A stretch of 52,939 nt of DNA from Myxococcales bacterium (GCA_003158735.1 PMLB01000386.1:63773-116711), one strand, 5' to 3'. Positions 19,037-28,981 are shown, counted from the stretch's first letter. The notes: generated by a model not told the origin, from the letters alone. Translations and numbers: made by a program.

Positions 19037-22000
19037 TTGCCTGAACTGCTTCGCGTCCTGATCCTCGAAGGCTCGCCCAGTGATACCGCTCTGCTGGTGC
19101 GGCGCCTGACTGAGGCGGGATTGGCCGTGCAGCACCAGCGTGTCGACACGGCCGAGGGCATGCGAGAGGCGCTCAAGCAAGACCCCTGGGATGTCATCTT
19201 GTGTGACATCTCCATGCCGGGATTCGGCTTGGCCGAGGCGCAGCAGATCCGCCGGGATGGGGGAGCGGATTGCGGGTTTGTGGCGGTGTCTGCCGAGGCT
19301 TCGGAGGACGTGAGAGCTGCCGCCCTGCAGGCTGGCGCCCATGCCTGCATTTTCAAAGGCAGCCTGGCGGGGCTGGTGCCGGTGGTGGAGCGAGAGATGC
19401 GTGAGGCCAGCGAGCGCCGCGAGCGACGTCGCGTGGAGCAGGCGCTGCGCCAGACCCAGGAGGATTTGCGCAACCTGCTGGAGATCTCGCCCTTCGCCGC
19501 GGTTGTCTTCGATGTACAGGGCTTGCCCATCTATGCCAACCACAAGTTTCTCAACTTGTTCGGCTATCGCGCGGGCGAACCGGCCACGGTGGACGATTGG
19601 TGGCGCCTGGCCTACCCCCAAGTGGACTACCGGGAACGCGTCCACGCCGACTGGATGGCCCGTTTGTCCGACGCGGCTCACAAGGGAACTCCCATGCGGC
19701 CCATGGACGCCGTCATCACCTGCCAGGACGGCTCGCTCCGCCATGTGGAGTTTCACGCCGCGCGAGTGGGTGATCGGCTCCTCATCATCGCCGTCGACTT
19801 GACTGAGTTGGAACAAGCCGAGGCCGCGCGCCGGGCGGGCGAGGAGCGCTATCGTCGCTTCGTGCAGATGAGCGGGGAGGGGGTGTGGCGCTACGACTTG
19901 TTGCCGCCGGTGCCAGCCGACTTGTCCGAGGACGAGATGGTGGCTGCCCTGTTCGAGCGCGCGCGGGTGGGCGAGTGCAACGACGAGTTCGCCCGCCAGC
20001 ATGGCTACAGCCGGGCGCCGGATGTGCTGGGCCGGCGCCTGTCTGAGCTGATGCAAGGGGCACAGACAGAGCAGTTGGAGTTCCTGCGCTGCTTTGTTCG
20101 CAGCGGATTCCGGGTTGCCGATTTGGTCACGGTGGGGAGCGGAACCGAGGGACACGAATCCTGGGCCTTGAACAGCCTGGTGGGAATCATCGAACAGAAC
20201 TGGATGGTTTGCATCTGGGGTACCCGTCGCGACATCACCGCGCAACGGCAGTCCCAGCTTGCCTTGCAGCGGAGCGAAGCGGAGTTTCGGGCCATCTTCG
20301 ACCGCGCGCCTGTGGGCATCGTGCTGGTCGACCGCGATGGACGACCGCTCCGTTGCAACAGTGCCTTGCGCGAGATGTTGGGCTACGGCCAGGAAGAGAT
20401 CGGGCCGTTTCCTTTCGCCGAGCTTGCCCACCCCGAAGACCGCGAGCGCGTTGCGCTCGCGCAGGGCGAGCTGACCACGGGCGGGCGAGAGTGGGTCCAG
20501 ATTGAGGCGCGTCTTCTGCGCAAAGACGGAACCATCGTCTGGGTCGACCTGGTCGCATCAGCCGTCCGCGATGAGAAAGGTCGCTTCGTGCAGGGCATCT
20601 GCGTCTTGCATGACATCACCCGGCGTCGGATCGCGGAGCAGGAACAGGCCCTGCACCAACAGGAACTGGCCGCGCTCAATGAGATCGTCACCGCCACGAC
20701 CTCCACGCTGGATCCCCGGCAGATCCTCGACAGCGTCCTCATTAGCGTGCGCAAGATGTCGCGGGTCGACCGGACCAGCATAATGCTGCTCAACCGCGAG
20801 ACGGACTTGCTCGAGACCGCGGCCGTGATTGGTGCCGAGGGCCCCATCCCGGCCAACCTTCGTCTGGGTCGCGGCGAAGGCGCGGCGGGACAGGTGCTGA
20901 ACGACCTCAAACCCCTGGTCATCTCAGACGTGCGCGAGTCCTCCCAGTTCGTCGCGGCCCGCGACGCCGGTCACGCGTGGCGCGCCGCCGAGCAGACTGC
21001 GCTTGGCTACGTGGGTTTCCCCTTGGTTTCACGGGGCAGGACCATCGGGGTTCTCTCGCTAGTCACCACCAAGCACCGGGACTTTTCCGCCGGCGAGATC
21101 GCATTTCTGCAGGCCATCTGCGGGGCCGCCGCAGTCAGCATCGACAACGCGCTCATCCACCAAGACATTCAGCGGCGCGCGGAAAAGCTGGCAGGCGAGA
21201 TCGCCCTGCAGAAGCAGTATGCCGAGAACGTGGTCCGCAGTATCACCGACGGCGTTCTCACGGTCGACACCGAGAATCGCATTGTCTCCTGGAACCGCGG
21301 GGCCCAGGCCATCACGGGTCATGCTGCCCAGGAGGCCGTCGGGCGCCTGTGCCATGAGTTGGGATTGCACTGCGACGCGGAAGAGAAGACGCTGTGCCTC
21401 AGTGACGGATGTCCCTTCGAGGAGATCAGGCGCACGCGCCTGCCCATCAGCGCGCGCGAGGTGTCCGCCCAGCATCGCGACGGCCGGCACATCACGGTGA
21501 GCATCAGCGCGGCGCCGCTCTATGACGACAAGGGCGAGTTTCAGGGAGTGGTCGCAGTGTTGCGCGATGTTTCGCGCGAACGCGCGCTGGTCGACGGCAT
21601 CCAGCGGGCCGACCGGGCCAAGAGCGCTTTTCTGGCCAGCGTCTCGCACGAGATCCGTACCCCGATGAACGCCATCATGGGTTTCACCCAGCTTCTGCTG
21701 CGCGACCCTTCGCTGAGCGCAGGCCAGCGTCAGTACCTGGAAACCATCGGGCGCAGCAGCGAGCATCTGCAGACGCTCATCGACGACGTTCTCGAGATGT
21801 CCAAGATTGAGGCGGGACGCGTGTCGGTGCAGTCGTCTACCTTCAACTTGCGTGCTCTGGTGGCTGACTTGACCGGCATGTTCCGCCTGCGCACCGAGAG
21901 CAAGCGGTTGGGTTTTGAAGTGGAAGTGCCCGACGAGGTGCCCGACACCGTGGTGACCGACGAAAGGAAACTGCGTCAGATCCTCATCAATCTGTTGGGC

Positions 22001-23011
22001 AACGCCATCAAGTTCACCGAGCAAGGGCACGTGTTGTGGCGCATGCGGGTCGAGTCCACCGATGCTCTCGCTTTCCGCCTCGTGGTCGATGTGGACGACA
22101 GTGGACCGGGGATTGCCGCCTCCGACCGCGAGCGGATTTTCGATCCGTTCGAGCAGGCCGCGGCCGGGGTCAGGGTTGGGGGCACCGGCCTCGGGCTGGC
22201 CATCAGCCGACAGTTCGCTCGTCTTCTGGGAGGAGACCTCACGGTCACCAGCGAGGTGGGTCGGGGCAGTTGCTTCCATGTCGAGATTCCTCTTGGCCAG
22301 GACGACCCGGAGCGAGTGCATGTGGAAGTGCCTTCCCGACGGGTTGTCGGGATCAAGCCGACCGCCGATCCCTATCGGGTGTTGGTGGTCGATGACCAGC
22401 CCGAGAATCGCAAGGTGATGTCGCGGATGCTCGAGGCTGTCGGATTCCGCATCCGCGAGGCCGACGACGGGGCCGAGGCGGTCGCCAGTTTTGCAGAGTG
22501 GGAGCCGCATGCCATCCTGATGGACATGCTCATGCCCAAGATGGGAGGGGCCGAGGCGATACGACAGATCCGCGCGACGCCTGCCGGGCGGACCCCTTTC
22601 ATCCTCGCTGTATCGGCCAGCGCATTCGACGAGAATCGGCAGCAGGCGCTGGCCGCCGGAGCCGACGACTTCTTGAGCAAGCCTTTCCGCGAGGCGGACC
22701 TGCTGGAGCGGCTTCGCGTACCTCTGGGGGTCGAGTACATCTCCGCCGACCTGCCGGCGCCCCGAGCCCTCGGGCCGACGGTCGTCCGCAGCAACGGCTC
22801 AGCCAATTCCACCCTGGCGGGGCTTCCTTCCTCTTGGCGTGATGAAATCCGCACGGCTGCCGTCCACGCCGACTATGATCGGCTCATGGGCCTGGCCGAT
22901 CGGCTGGCGGCGCTGGACGCGGAGGGGGCGCGTCTTTTGCGCCAGACCGTCGAGCGATTCGACTACCAGAAGCTTATCGATCACGTGCAAGGGGGACAGG
23001 GGCATGTCTGA
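19037..23011 (+). CDS. Hybrid sensor histidine kinase (REC-PAS-PAS-PAS-GAF-PAS-HisKA-HATPase-REC)
   Basis: This 1324-residue cytoplasmic kinase has no membrane segment. The N-terminal receiver has Asp57 (ILCDISMP). Three PAS-type modules follow (about 150-260, 275-400, 415-535), then a GAF domain (about 550-700) and a PAS domain with four Cys (GRLCHELGLHCD ... LCLSDGCPF, about 730-860). The kinase core has phospho-acceptor His871 (SVSHEIRTPMN), the N box LINLLGNAIKF and GTGLGLAISRQF. A second receiver has Asp1163 (ILMDMLMPKMGG). The last 70 residues are helical and may resemble an HPt remnant. TTG 19037 is the first start after an in-frame stop at 19016. The end overlaps the next kinase by 8 bases. 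The signal is unknown. Confidence 0.92.
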   Translation: MPELLRVLILEGSPSDTALLVRRLTEAGLAVQHQRVDTAEGMREALKQDPWDVILCDISMPGFGLAEAQQIRRDGGADCGFVAVSAEASEDVRAAALQAGAHACIFKGSLAGLVPVVEREMREASERRERRRVEQALRQTQEDLRNLLEISPFAAVVFDVQGLPIYANHKFLNLFGYRAGEPATVDDWWRLAYPQVDYRERVHADWMARLSDAAHKGTPMRPMDAVITCQDGSLRHVEFHAARVGDRLLIIAVDLTELEQAEAARRAGEERYRRFVQMSGEGVWRYDLLPPVPADLSEDEMVAALFERARVGECNDEFARQHGYSRAPDVLGRRLSELMQGAQTEQLEFLRCFVRSGFRVADLVTVGSGTEGHESWALNSLVGIIEQNWMVCIWGTRRDITAQRQSQLALQRSEAEFRAIFDRAPVGIVLVDRDGRPLRCNSALREMLGYGQEEIGPFPFAELAHPEDRERVALAQGELTTGGREWVQIEARLLRKDGTIVWVDLVASAVRDEKGRFVQGICVLHDITRRRIAEQEQALHQQELAALNEIVTATTSTLDPRQILDSVLISVRKMSRVDRTSIMLLNRETDLLETAAVIGAEGPIPANLRLGRGEGAAGQVLNDLKPLVISDVRESSQFVAARDAGHAWRAAEQTALGYVGFPLVSRGRTIGVLSLVTTKHRDFSAGEIAFLQAICGAAAVSIDNALIHQDIQRRAEKLAGEIALQKQYAENVVRSITDGVLTVDTENRIVSWNRGAQAITGHAAQEAVGRLCHELGLHCDAEEKTLCLSDGCPFEEIRRTRLPISAREVSAQHRDGRHITVSISAAPLYDDKGEFQGVVAVLRDVSRERALVDGIQRADRAKSAFLASVSHEIRTPMNAIMGFTQLLLRDPSLSAGQRQYLETIGRSSEHLQTLIDDVLEMSKIEAGRVSVQSSTFNLRALVADLTGMFRLRTESKRLGFEVEVPDEVPDTVVTDERKLRQILINLLGNAIKFTEQGHVLWRMRVESTDALAFRLVVDVDDSGPGIAASDRERIFDPFEQAAAGVRVGGTGLGLAISRQFARLLGGDLTVTSEVGRGSCFHVEIPLGQDDPERVHVEVPSRRVVGIKPTADPYRVLVVDDQPENRKVMSRMLEAVGFRIREADDGAEAVASFAEWEPHAILMDMLMPKMGGAEAIRQIRATPAGRTPFILAVSASAFDENRQQALAAGADDFLSKPFREADLLERLRVPLGVEYISADLPAPRALGPTVVRSNGSANSTLAGLPSSWRDEIRTAAVHADYDRLMGLADRLAALDAEGARLLRQTVERFDYQKLIDHVQGGQGHV

Positions 23012-24143
23012 GGACTCGTCACAGCGGGATAGTGGCGCCAGCATTCTGGTGGTCGACGACACGCCGGCCAATCTGCAGGTGTTGGTCGGCATGCTCAAGG
23101 AACGCGGACATCGCGTGCGGCCGGTGTTGGACGGGCGTCTCGCGTTGCGGGCGGCCAAGGCCGAGGTGCCCGATCTGGTCTTGCTCGACATCAACATGCC
23201 CGACATGAACGGCTTCGAGGTGTGCGAGCAGTTGAAGGCCGATCCCAAGACGGCCGACACGCCGGTGATCTTCATCAGTGGGAACACCGAAACGGTGGAC
23301 AAGGTGAGGGCATTTTCCGTCGGGGGAGTCGACTACGTCACCAAACCTTTTCAGATGGCGGAGGTGGAAGCGCGCGTGGCCACGCATCTGGAACTCCGGC
23401 GCAAGCGGCGCGAGCTCCAGGAAAGCTACGAGGCCCTGCGGCGCTTGGAAATCCTGCGGGACAGTCTGGTGCACATGGTGGTGCATGATCTGCGCTCGCC
23501 GCTGGCGGCTATCTCGGCCAGCCTCGAGGTCATCAAGTGGGACGCGGAGGAGCAGCATCGCGTGGAGTTGGCAAGCGATGTGGAAATGGCCCTGCACGCA
23601 ACCCGAACCATCATCCGACTGGTCAATTCGGTGCTCGACGTGAGCAAGATGGAGGGCGCGGAGATGCGCCTGCAGTTCGCCCTGTGCGATGTCGCTGCCG
23701 TGGCCAGGGAAAGCGTGGACGAACTGGAATCCCTGGTTGGGACGCGAAGACTGGTGCGTGATTGGCCCGACGAGCCCGTCATGGCCTTGGTGGATCGGGA
23801 CGTGGTGGCGCGCATCATGCAAAACCTGCTGGGCAACGCGCTCAAGTTCACGCCCACTACCGGGGTCATCACCGTATCGGTCGAGGCCAACGACGACATG
23901 GTGCGAGTGGCCGTGACGGACACCGGGCCGGGCATCCCGCGGGAATATCGCGAGAGGGTGTTCGAGAAGTTCGGGCAGGTTGAGGCCGCTTCGCGCGGCC
24001 AGAAGTTCTCCACGGGCCTCGGGCTCACTTTCTGCCGACTGGCCGTGGAGGCGCACCACGGCCGCATCGGAGTGGACAGCGAGATCGGCCGCGGGAGCAC
24101 GTTCTGGTTCGTGCTGCCACGCAAGGGTCCCGCGCCGAGGTGA
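23004..24143 (+). CDS. Response regulator-histidine kinase (REC-HisKA-HATPase)
   Basis: This 379-residue protein has an N-terminal receiver with Asp62 (LVLLDINMPDMNGFEV), a coiled linker (LRRKRRELQESYEALRRLE), a HisKA dimerisation domain with His161 (MVVHDLRSPLAA) and an HATPase domain with NLLGNALKFTP, DTGPGIP and STGLGLTFCRLAVEAH. It lacks any sensor or membrane segment, so it probably receives phosphate or a partner signal at its receiver, most likely from the overlapping hybrid kinase just upstream (8-base overlap). ATG 23004 is preceded by GGGGGACAGGGG. This arrangement suggests a phosphorelay, with the sigma-54 regulator at 24531 as a possible output; the link is inferred from position only. 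Confidence 0.92.
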   Translation: MSEDSSQRDSGASILVVDDTPANLQVLVGMLKERGHRVRPVLDGRLALRAAKAEVPDLVLLDINMPDMNGFEVCEQLKADPKTADTPVIFISGNTETVDKVRAFSVGGVDYVTKPFQMAEVEARVATHLELRRKRRELQESYEALRRLEILRDSLVHMVVHDLRSPLAAISASLEVIKWDAEEQHRVELASDVEMALHATRTIIRLVNSVLDVSKMEGAEMRLQFALCDVAAVARESVDELESLVGTRRLVRDWPDEPVMALVDRDVVARIMQNLLGNALKFTPTTGVITVSVEANDDMVRVAVTDTGPGIPREYRERVFEKFGQVEAASRGQKFSTGLGLTFCRLAVEAHHGRIGVDSEIGRGSTFWFVLPRKGPAPR

Positions 24144-24197
24144 GAGAGGCCGGAGCCGGCGAGGGCGCGCGCGAAAAGCGCGCGGGGTGGGTGGGGT

Positions 24198-24413
24198 ATA
24201 GGTGCTAACCACAATTCTCTCGGGATTTGACGGCGGCCGGCGCGATCCGGAGTCTCACCACAGAGGGCACAGAGGCCACCGAGGCCGGAAGGAAAGGGTT
24301 CCGGATCCGGCTCCGAGCCCTTCCTTCCTTCCTTCCAATCCGTCTCTGTGAACTCTGTGCTCTCTGTGGTGAAATCCGGGGCAAACCTGCGGGAAACCGT
24401 GGGTGGCACCTAT
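24198..24413. repeat. CACAGAG palindromic element, copy 3 (long form)
   Basis: The outer ends are ATAGGTGCTAACCAC and GGTGGCACCTAT; the first is the reverse complement of the right end of copy 1. The core at 24253-24375 has CACAGAGG units on the left and CTCTGTG units ending GTGGTGAAATCCGG on the right. Flanking words CGCGATCCGGAGT and GGTGAAATCCGGGGC are shared with copy 1, which defines a long subfamily. Confidence 0.9.
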
Positions 24414-24458
24414 GGGTGGTGGGGTGGCGTGTCGGTCCCGAAGTCCAAGAAGGGATAA

Positions 24459-24519
24459 CCGGAGCCGAATCCGGATCCGGAGCCGGCCACCGGATCCGGC
24501 CACCGGCCACCGGCCACCG
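24459..24519. repeat. CCGG-rich short-palindrome repeat, block 1
   Basis: The block is made of overlapping CCGGATCCGG, CCGGAGCCGG and GGCCACCGG words, ending in three GGCCACC copies. It lies 12 bases before the stop of the minus-strand sigma-54 regulator, between convergent genes. Two related blocks occur at 35286 and 39991. Confidence 0.75.
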
Positions 24520-24530
24520 CAGCGGCGGTG

Positions 24531-25937
24531 CTAGTTCCCCGCGTCGCCGCTCGCGCGCTTCAACTTGTCAAGCAGGGTGGTGCGGCTCAGTCCCAAGAGC
24601 TCGGCCGCGCGGGTTTTGTTGCCGCCGGATGTGCGCATGGCCCGATCGATGAGCGCGGCCTCGATGCGGGCCAGGGTCGCCACCAGGTCGATCGCTTCAG
24701 TGGAGGAGCTGTTCGCAGTGGCAGCGGCAAAGTCCGCCGACGGGCTGCGTACCCCTGCGGGCAGGTCCTCGAACCCGACGACTCCGGTGCGATTGAGGAT
24801 GACCAAGCGCTCGATCAGATTCTCCAGCTCGCGGACATTGCCCGGCCAACTGTACAGCTGCATGGCGAGCAGGGCCGCTTCGGACAGGGTAATGTTTTTG
24901 TGGCTGCGCCGATTGGCTGACGCCAGAAAATGGTGAGCCAGTGGCGCCACGTCCTCGGCTCGCTCACGCAGAGCCGGAAGCAGAATGGGTACCACGTTGA
25001 GACGGAAGAAAAGGTCGCTGCGGAATTTCCCCTCCTTGACCAGGCCTTCCAGATCCTGGTTGGAGGCGGCCACCACCCGTGTGTTCACCGATCGCGTCTT
25101 GGATTCGCCCACAGGTGTCACTGTCTTGTCCTGCAGCACGCGCAGCAACTTCACTTGCAGAGCCAGGGGCAGCTCGCTGATCTCGTCGAGAAATAGCGTC
25201 CCGCCGTCGGCTTCCACGAACTTGCCGGCGCGAGCATCGGTGGCGCCGGTGAAGGCTCCACGGGCATGACCGAATAGCTCGCTCTCGACCAGACCCTCGG
25301 GAATGGCGCCGCAGTTGATCGCCACGAAGGCATTGCCCAAGCGAGGCGAGAAGGCGTGGATGAGGCGTGAGACGACCTCCTTGCCCGTGCCACTTTCCCC
25401 GAGCAGCAGCACCGTCGCGTCGGTGGGGGCCACCTGACTGACGATCTCGATCACGCCGCGCAAGGCCGCCGAATCGCCGACCAGAATGGCTTGGGGCTCG
25501 GCCAGGTCATTGTTGCGCGTGGCCGATGCGCGCGGGCTTGGACGTCCCTGCGCCAGGGCCGCTTCCACCACCGACTTTAGGTCCTCCCCGTTGCACGGCT
25601 TCACCAGGAAGTTGAACGCGCCGAAACGCATGGCCTCTACGCATTCCGACATGACCGTGCTGGCGGTGAGGATGATCACCGGCGTGCGCAGGGTGGGTTC
25701 CTGGGCTTTGCGCAACACCGCGAATCCATCGGCACGCGGCATGCGCAGGTCGCTGACCACCAGATCGAAGCCGCCCCCGTCCAGGGTCTTGATGGCTTCT
25801 TGGCCATCCTCGGCCTCGGTCACCTTGTGCCCCAGACGTTCAATGGCACGCCTGACAACCTGGCGAACTTCAGGCTCGTCGTCGACAACTAGGACCCGTG
25901 ACACGGGCACAAGTGTATCACACACGGCGATGTGCAC
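24531..25937 (-). CDS. Sigma-54-dependent response regulator (NtrC family)
   Basis: This 468-residue activator has a receiver domain with Asp63 ([14 protein letters not shown]) and Lys in FLVKPCNG, then an AAA+ domain with Walker A GESGTGKE (180-187), the sigma-54 contact loop GAFTGA (227-232), Walker [10 protein letters not shown] and the arginine-containing [18 protein letters not shown]. The C-terminus has a Fis-type helix-turn-helix ([22 protein letters not shown]). It should activate sigma-54 promoters when phosphorylated. GTG 25937 is chosen because GGGAGGG lies about 9 bases upstream; GTG 25904 is an alternative closer to the receiver. It is convergent with the two-kinase unit, which may be its partner. 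Confidence 0.93.
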   Translation of the reverse strand: MHIAVCDTLVPVSRVLVVDDEPEVRQVVRRAIERLGHKVTEAEDGQEAIKTLDGGGFDLVVSDLRMPRADGFAVLRKAQEPTLRTPVIILTASTVMSECVEAMRFGAFNFLVKPCNGEDLKSVVEAALAQGRPSPRASATRNNDLAEPQAILVGDSAALRGVIEIVSQVAPTDATVLLLGESGTGKEVVSRLIHAFSPRLGNAFVAINCGAIPEGLVESELFGHARGAFTGATDARAGKFVEADGGTLFLDEISELPLALQVKLLRVLQDKTVTPVGESKTRSVNTRVVAASNQDLEGLVKEGKFRSDLFFRLNVVPILLPALRERAEDVAPLAHHFLASANRRSHKNITLSEAALLAMQLYSWPGNVRELENLIERLVILNRTGVVGFEDLPAGVRSPSADFAAATANSSSTEAIDLVATLARIEAALIDRAMRTSGGNKTRAAELLGLSRTTLLDKLKRASGDAGN

Positions 25938-26280
25938 TCGCTCGCCCTCCCTGTACGATGAGGCACTGCAAGCCCAGGACCAGTGAATCCGCATGGGAAA
26001 ACCACGAAGACGCTGCACGGGCGGCGACAAACCGACGGCCTGTCGGTCCGCGATGCGTCGAGTCTCCGGCATTCCGGCCAGGATTCTGCTGTTGGCTAGG
26101 AGTTCCACCACAGAGAGCACAGAGATCGCAGAGACGGATCGGAAGGAAGGAAGGGATCCGGATCCGAAATCCTTTCCTTCCGGCCTCTGTGGCCTCTGTG
26201 GCCTCTGTGGTGAAATAGCTAACCTGTTCCGTATGTCGTTTTCGTGTCAGCGGCTCCCTGATACGCTGGCTGTGCAAAGC
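25938..26280. other. Intergenic region between divergent regulator and mutL
   Basis: Of these 343 bases, 26091-26223 is repeat copy 4. The remaining parts (25938-26090 and 26224-26280) carry no gene that I can support. Open frames extending from mutL and from the regulator run through it in both directions but show no family signal. Promoters for both genes should lie here. Confidence 0.6.
26091..26223. repeat. CACAGAG palindromic element, copy 4 (short form)
   Basis: The left end GTTGGCTAGGAGTTCCACC is a degenerate version of the short-form terminus. CACAGAG units follow, then GGAAGGAAGGAAGG with its partner CCTTTCCTTCC, and three CTCTGTGGC units. The right end is GTGGTGAAATAGCTAAC. It is the only copy placed between divergent genes. 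Confidence 0.88.
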
Positions 26281-28077
26281 ATGGACCTGCCCGCGCCCCG
26301 CATTCATGTCTTGTCCCAAGAGCTGGCCAACCAGATCGCCGCTGGCGAGGTGGTCGAGCGCCCTGCCTCGGTGGCCAAGGAACTGTGCGAGAACGCGGTC
26401 GACGCCGGCGCCCGCCGCATCGACGTCGAGATCGAGGCCGGGGGCCGGCGGTTGATTCGCGTGGTGGACGACGGTTGCGGCATGACCGCCGAGGAGGCGC
26501 GCCTGGCTCTGCAGCGCCATGCCACCTCGAAGATCGCGTCTGCGGACGATCTCTGGGGCCTTGCGACTTTTGGCTTTCGCGGCGAGGCGCTGCCCTCTAT
26601 CGCCGCGGTCTCGCGCCTCACCCTGCGCACCAAGATGACCGGGGCCGCCGTCGGTTTTCGCCTGCTGGTCGAGGCTGGGGTCGAAACCGACGCCGGCGAA
26701 GTCGGCATGGCCGAGGGAACTCAGCTCGAAGTGCGCGACCTGTTCTTCAACACGCCCGCGCGTCTCAAATTTCTGAAATCCGAGGCCACCGAGGCGGCCA
26801 ATGTTTCGGAGGCGGTTCTGCGTCTGGCCTTGGCCAACCCCGAGGTGCATTTTCGGTTGCGCGCCAACGGCCGCGCCACGCTCGATTTGCCGCCCCATCG
26901 AGACATGGCCGAGCGGGTGCGCGCGGCGCTCGCTCGGCGTGGCGCTCGGGTGTTGCACGAGGCCGAGGGAGAAGAGGGTGGGATCAAGGTGCGCGCCTTC
27001 CTGGCTTCGCCCGAGGAGGCCGCACCGGCCGGACGTTCGACCTTCCTGTTCGTCGGGCGCCGCTTTGTGCGCGATCGCGCCCTTCTGCACGCGTTGGCCC
27101 AGGGCTACGGCGAGTTGCTGGAGAAGGGGCGCTACCCTTTGGCCGCGCTTTTCGTCGACGTCGCGGGCCCCGAGTTGGACATCAACGTTCATCCGCAGAA
27201 GTTGGAGGTGCGCTTTTCGCGGCCGCAGGAAGTCTACGCAGCGGTCCGGCACGTGGTGGGCCGGGCGGTGTCGCGTGCACCCTGGCTGGCGGTGTCCCCC
27301 ATTCGGGCCTACACCCTGCCGCCCGAACGCATGGCCCAGGCAGAAGATGAGCGTCCGCTGCCGGCCAGGCCGGCACGAGATCGGCAAGAACCCCTTTCGG
27401 CTGTGCGATCGTCTGAACCGGGCCAGATGCTTCCGACCCTGCTGCGCGATGAGGCTGTGCCGACAGCGGCTGAGCCCGCGTTGCGGGGCTTCTTTGGCGG
27501 ACTCGAGTACATAGGCCAGCTCCGGCGGACCTACCTGGTGTGCGAGGGTCCCTCGGAGTTGGTTCTGGTGGACCAGCACGCGGCGCACGAGCGCATCATG
27601 TTCGAACGGCTACGCGTGGCCCATCGACAGCGAGCCGTGGTTCGCCAGCGCCTGCTGTTCCCCATTCCCATCGAACTCGACGAGGTCGCGGCTGCTGCTG
27701 CGCGCGAGGGGGCGACGGTCGAGGCCTTGGCGGGACTTGGCTTCGAGGTCGAAGGGTTCGGGCCCAAGACCATGCTTCTGCGCGCGGTACCCGATTTGTT
27801 GAAAGACGTAGATCCCAAGCCCCTGCTGCGCGACGTTTTGCACCGGGTGGCGGAAGGGGATTCCCTGCGCCGGGCGGAGGAGAATTTCGAACAGGTGTTC
27901 GCGACCATGGCGTGCCACGGCGCTTTGCGCGCGGGCGACGTCGTGGCGCGCGAAGCGGCCCTGACGCTGCTGGGCCAGCTTGATGCCGTGGATTTGCATT
28001 CCCACTGTCCGCACGGCCGCCCCGTGCTCCTGCGCATGTCCATCGCCGAGATCGAACAACGCCTGGGACGGACGTAG
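26281..28077 (+). CDS. mutL: DNA mismatch repair protein MutL
   Basis: This 598-residue protein couples mismatch recognition by MutS to strand cutting. The N-terminal GHKL ATPase domain has IAAGEVVERPASVAKELCEN, DDGCGM and RHATSKI-type motifs (residues 15-85) and GFRGEALPSI. The C-terminal domain has the metal-binding endonuclease motif DQHAAHERIMFE (from residue 431), ACHGAL and CPHGRP, so this is the nicking form of MutL found in bacteria without MutH. ATG 26281 matches the normal N-terminus; ATG 26233 is in frame but adds 16 residues. miaA begins one base after the stop. MutS is not in the window. Confidence 0.96.
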   Translation: MDLPAPRIHVLSQELANQIAAGEVVERPASVAKELCENAVDAGARRIDVEIEAGGRRLIRVVDDGCGMTAEEARLALQRHATSKIASADDLWGLATFGFRGEALPSIAAVSRLTLRTKMTGAAVGFRLLVEAGVETDAGEVGMAEGTQLEVRDLFFNTPARLKFLKSEATEAANVSEAVLRLALANPEVHFRLRANGRATLDLPPHRDMAERVRAALARRGARVLHEAEGEEGGIKVRAFLASPEEAAPAGRSTFLFVGRRFVRDRALLHALAQGYGELLEKGRYPLAALFVDVAGPELDINVHPQKLEVRFSRPQEVYAAVRHVVGRAVSRAPWLAVSPIRAYTLPPERMAQAEDERPLPARPARDRQEPLSAVRSSEPGQMLPTLLRDEAVPTAAEPALRGFFGGLEYIGQLRRTYLVCEGPSELVLVDQHAAHERIMFERLRVAHRQRAVVRQRLLFPIPIELDEVAAAAAREGATVEALAGLGFEVEGFGPKTMLLRAVPDLLKDVDPKPLLRDVLHRVAEGDSLRRAEENFEQVFATMACHGALRAGDVVAREAALTLLGQLDAVDLHSHCPHGRPVLLRMSIAEIEQRLGRT

Positions 28078-28078
28078 C

Positions 28079-28981
28079 ATGGTCGTCGCCATCCTAGGCC
28101 CCACCGCCTCAGGCAAGAGCGAACTCGGGCTGGCGCTGGCGGAACGACTTTCTGGCGAGATCGTGTGCTGCGACTCCATGCAGGTCTATCGCGGTATGGA
28201 CATCGGCACGGGCAAAGCCAGCAAAGGCGAGCAGGCTCGCTGCCCGCACCATCTGCTCGATCTCGTGGATCCGGGCGAGCCGTTCCATGCGGCTGCTTGG
28301 GCCGCGCGGGCCCGCACGGTCATCGATGATATTCACGGCCGCGGGCGAACTCCCATCATCGTGGGCGGCACGGGACTGTATTTTCGCGCCCTGCGGGTGG
28401 GGCTTTTCGATGCGCCGGCGCCCGATCCCACGATACGGGCACGCCACCAGGCCGAGGCGGCCGCCCTCGGCGTTCCAGCCTTGCACCAGCGACTGCAGGG
28501 GATCGATCCTGAGGCCGCCGCGAGGATTCTTCCCGGCGATCTGGTTCGCACCAGCCGCGCCCTCGAGGTGTACGAGCAGACCGGAATCCCGATCAGTGAG
28601 CTGCGCCGGCGCGCTGTCGGTCAGCCGCTTCCTGGGCGCCTCTTGGTTGTCGTTCTCGACTACCCCCTCGACAAGCTGCGCTTGCTCATTCAGAGCCGTG
28701 TCGAGCGCATGATGGCTGCCGGCTTTCTCGCCGAGGTCGAAGCCCTGCGTCTGGCCGGCTTTGGCCACACCCGCGCCTTGGCGGGCTTAGGCTACAAGCA
28801 GCTCGGCCAGCATCTCGACGGCCATCTGACTCTGCAAGAAGCCGTGGCTCAGACCAAGACCGCGACGTCGTCTTATGCCCGGCGCCAACGGACCTGGTTT
28901 CGACGCGAACCAGCCGATCTACGTCCATCTGTCCCTCCAGACCCTGACACCCTCGTCCAGGATCTGTCGATCGGTCGTTGA
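28079..28981 (+). CDS. miaA: tRNA dimethylallyltransferase
   Basis: This 300-residue enzyme adds a dimethylallyl group to A37 of tRNAs that read UNN codons. It has the P-loop GPTASGKSELGLALAE, the DSMQVYRGMDIGTGK segment, HHLLDLVDPGEPFHAA, IVGGTGLYFRAL, RTSRALEVYEQTG and the C-terminal QTKTATSSYARRQRTWFRR that contacts tRNA. Its ATG begins one base after the mutL stop; mutL-miaA is a common pair. The accA gene follows with about 56 bases between. Confidence 0.96.
   Translation: MVVAILGPTASGKSELGLALAERLSGEIVCCDSMQVYRGMDIGTGKASKGEQARCPHHLLDLVDPGEPFHAAAWAARARTVIDDIHGRGRTPIIVGGTGLYFRALRVGLFDAPAPDPTIRARHQAEAAALGVPALHQRLQGIDPEAAARILPGDLVRTSRALEVYEQTGIPISELRRRAVGQPLPGRLLVVVLDYPLDKLRLLIQSRVERMMAAGFLAEVEALRLAGFGHTRALAGLGYKQLGQHLDGHLTLQEAVAQTKTATSSYARRQRTWFRREPADLRPSVPPDPDTLVQDLSIGR

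Larger units (their letters stand above)
24144..24530. other. Intergenic region filled by two repeat families
   Basis: This 387-base gap between two convergent signalling genes has no coding frame that I can support. It contains repeat copy 3 (24198-24413) and a CCGG-rich palindrome block (24459-24519). Little unique sequence remains. Confidence 0.8.

Noticed and set aside
18754-19044. A 96-residue plus-strand frame before the hybrid kinase
   Set aside because: No ribosome binding site, odd composition and overlap with the kinase start; more likely non-coding.
25918-27588. A 556-residue open frame on the minus strand over mutL
   Set aside because: mutL has all its motifs on the plus strand; the antisense frame is unsupported and runs through repeat copy 4.
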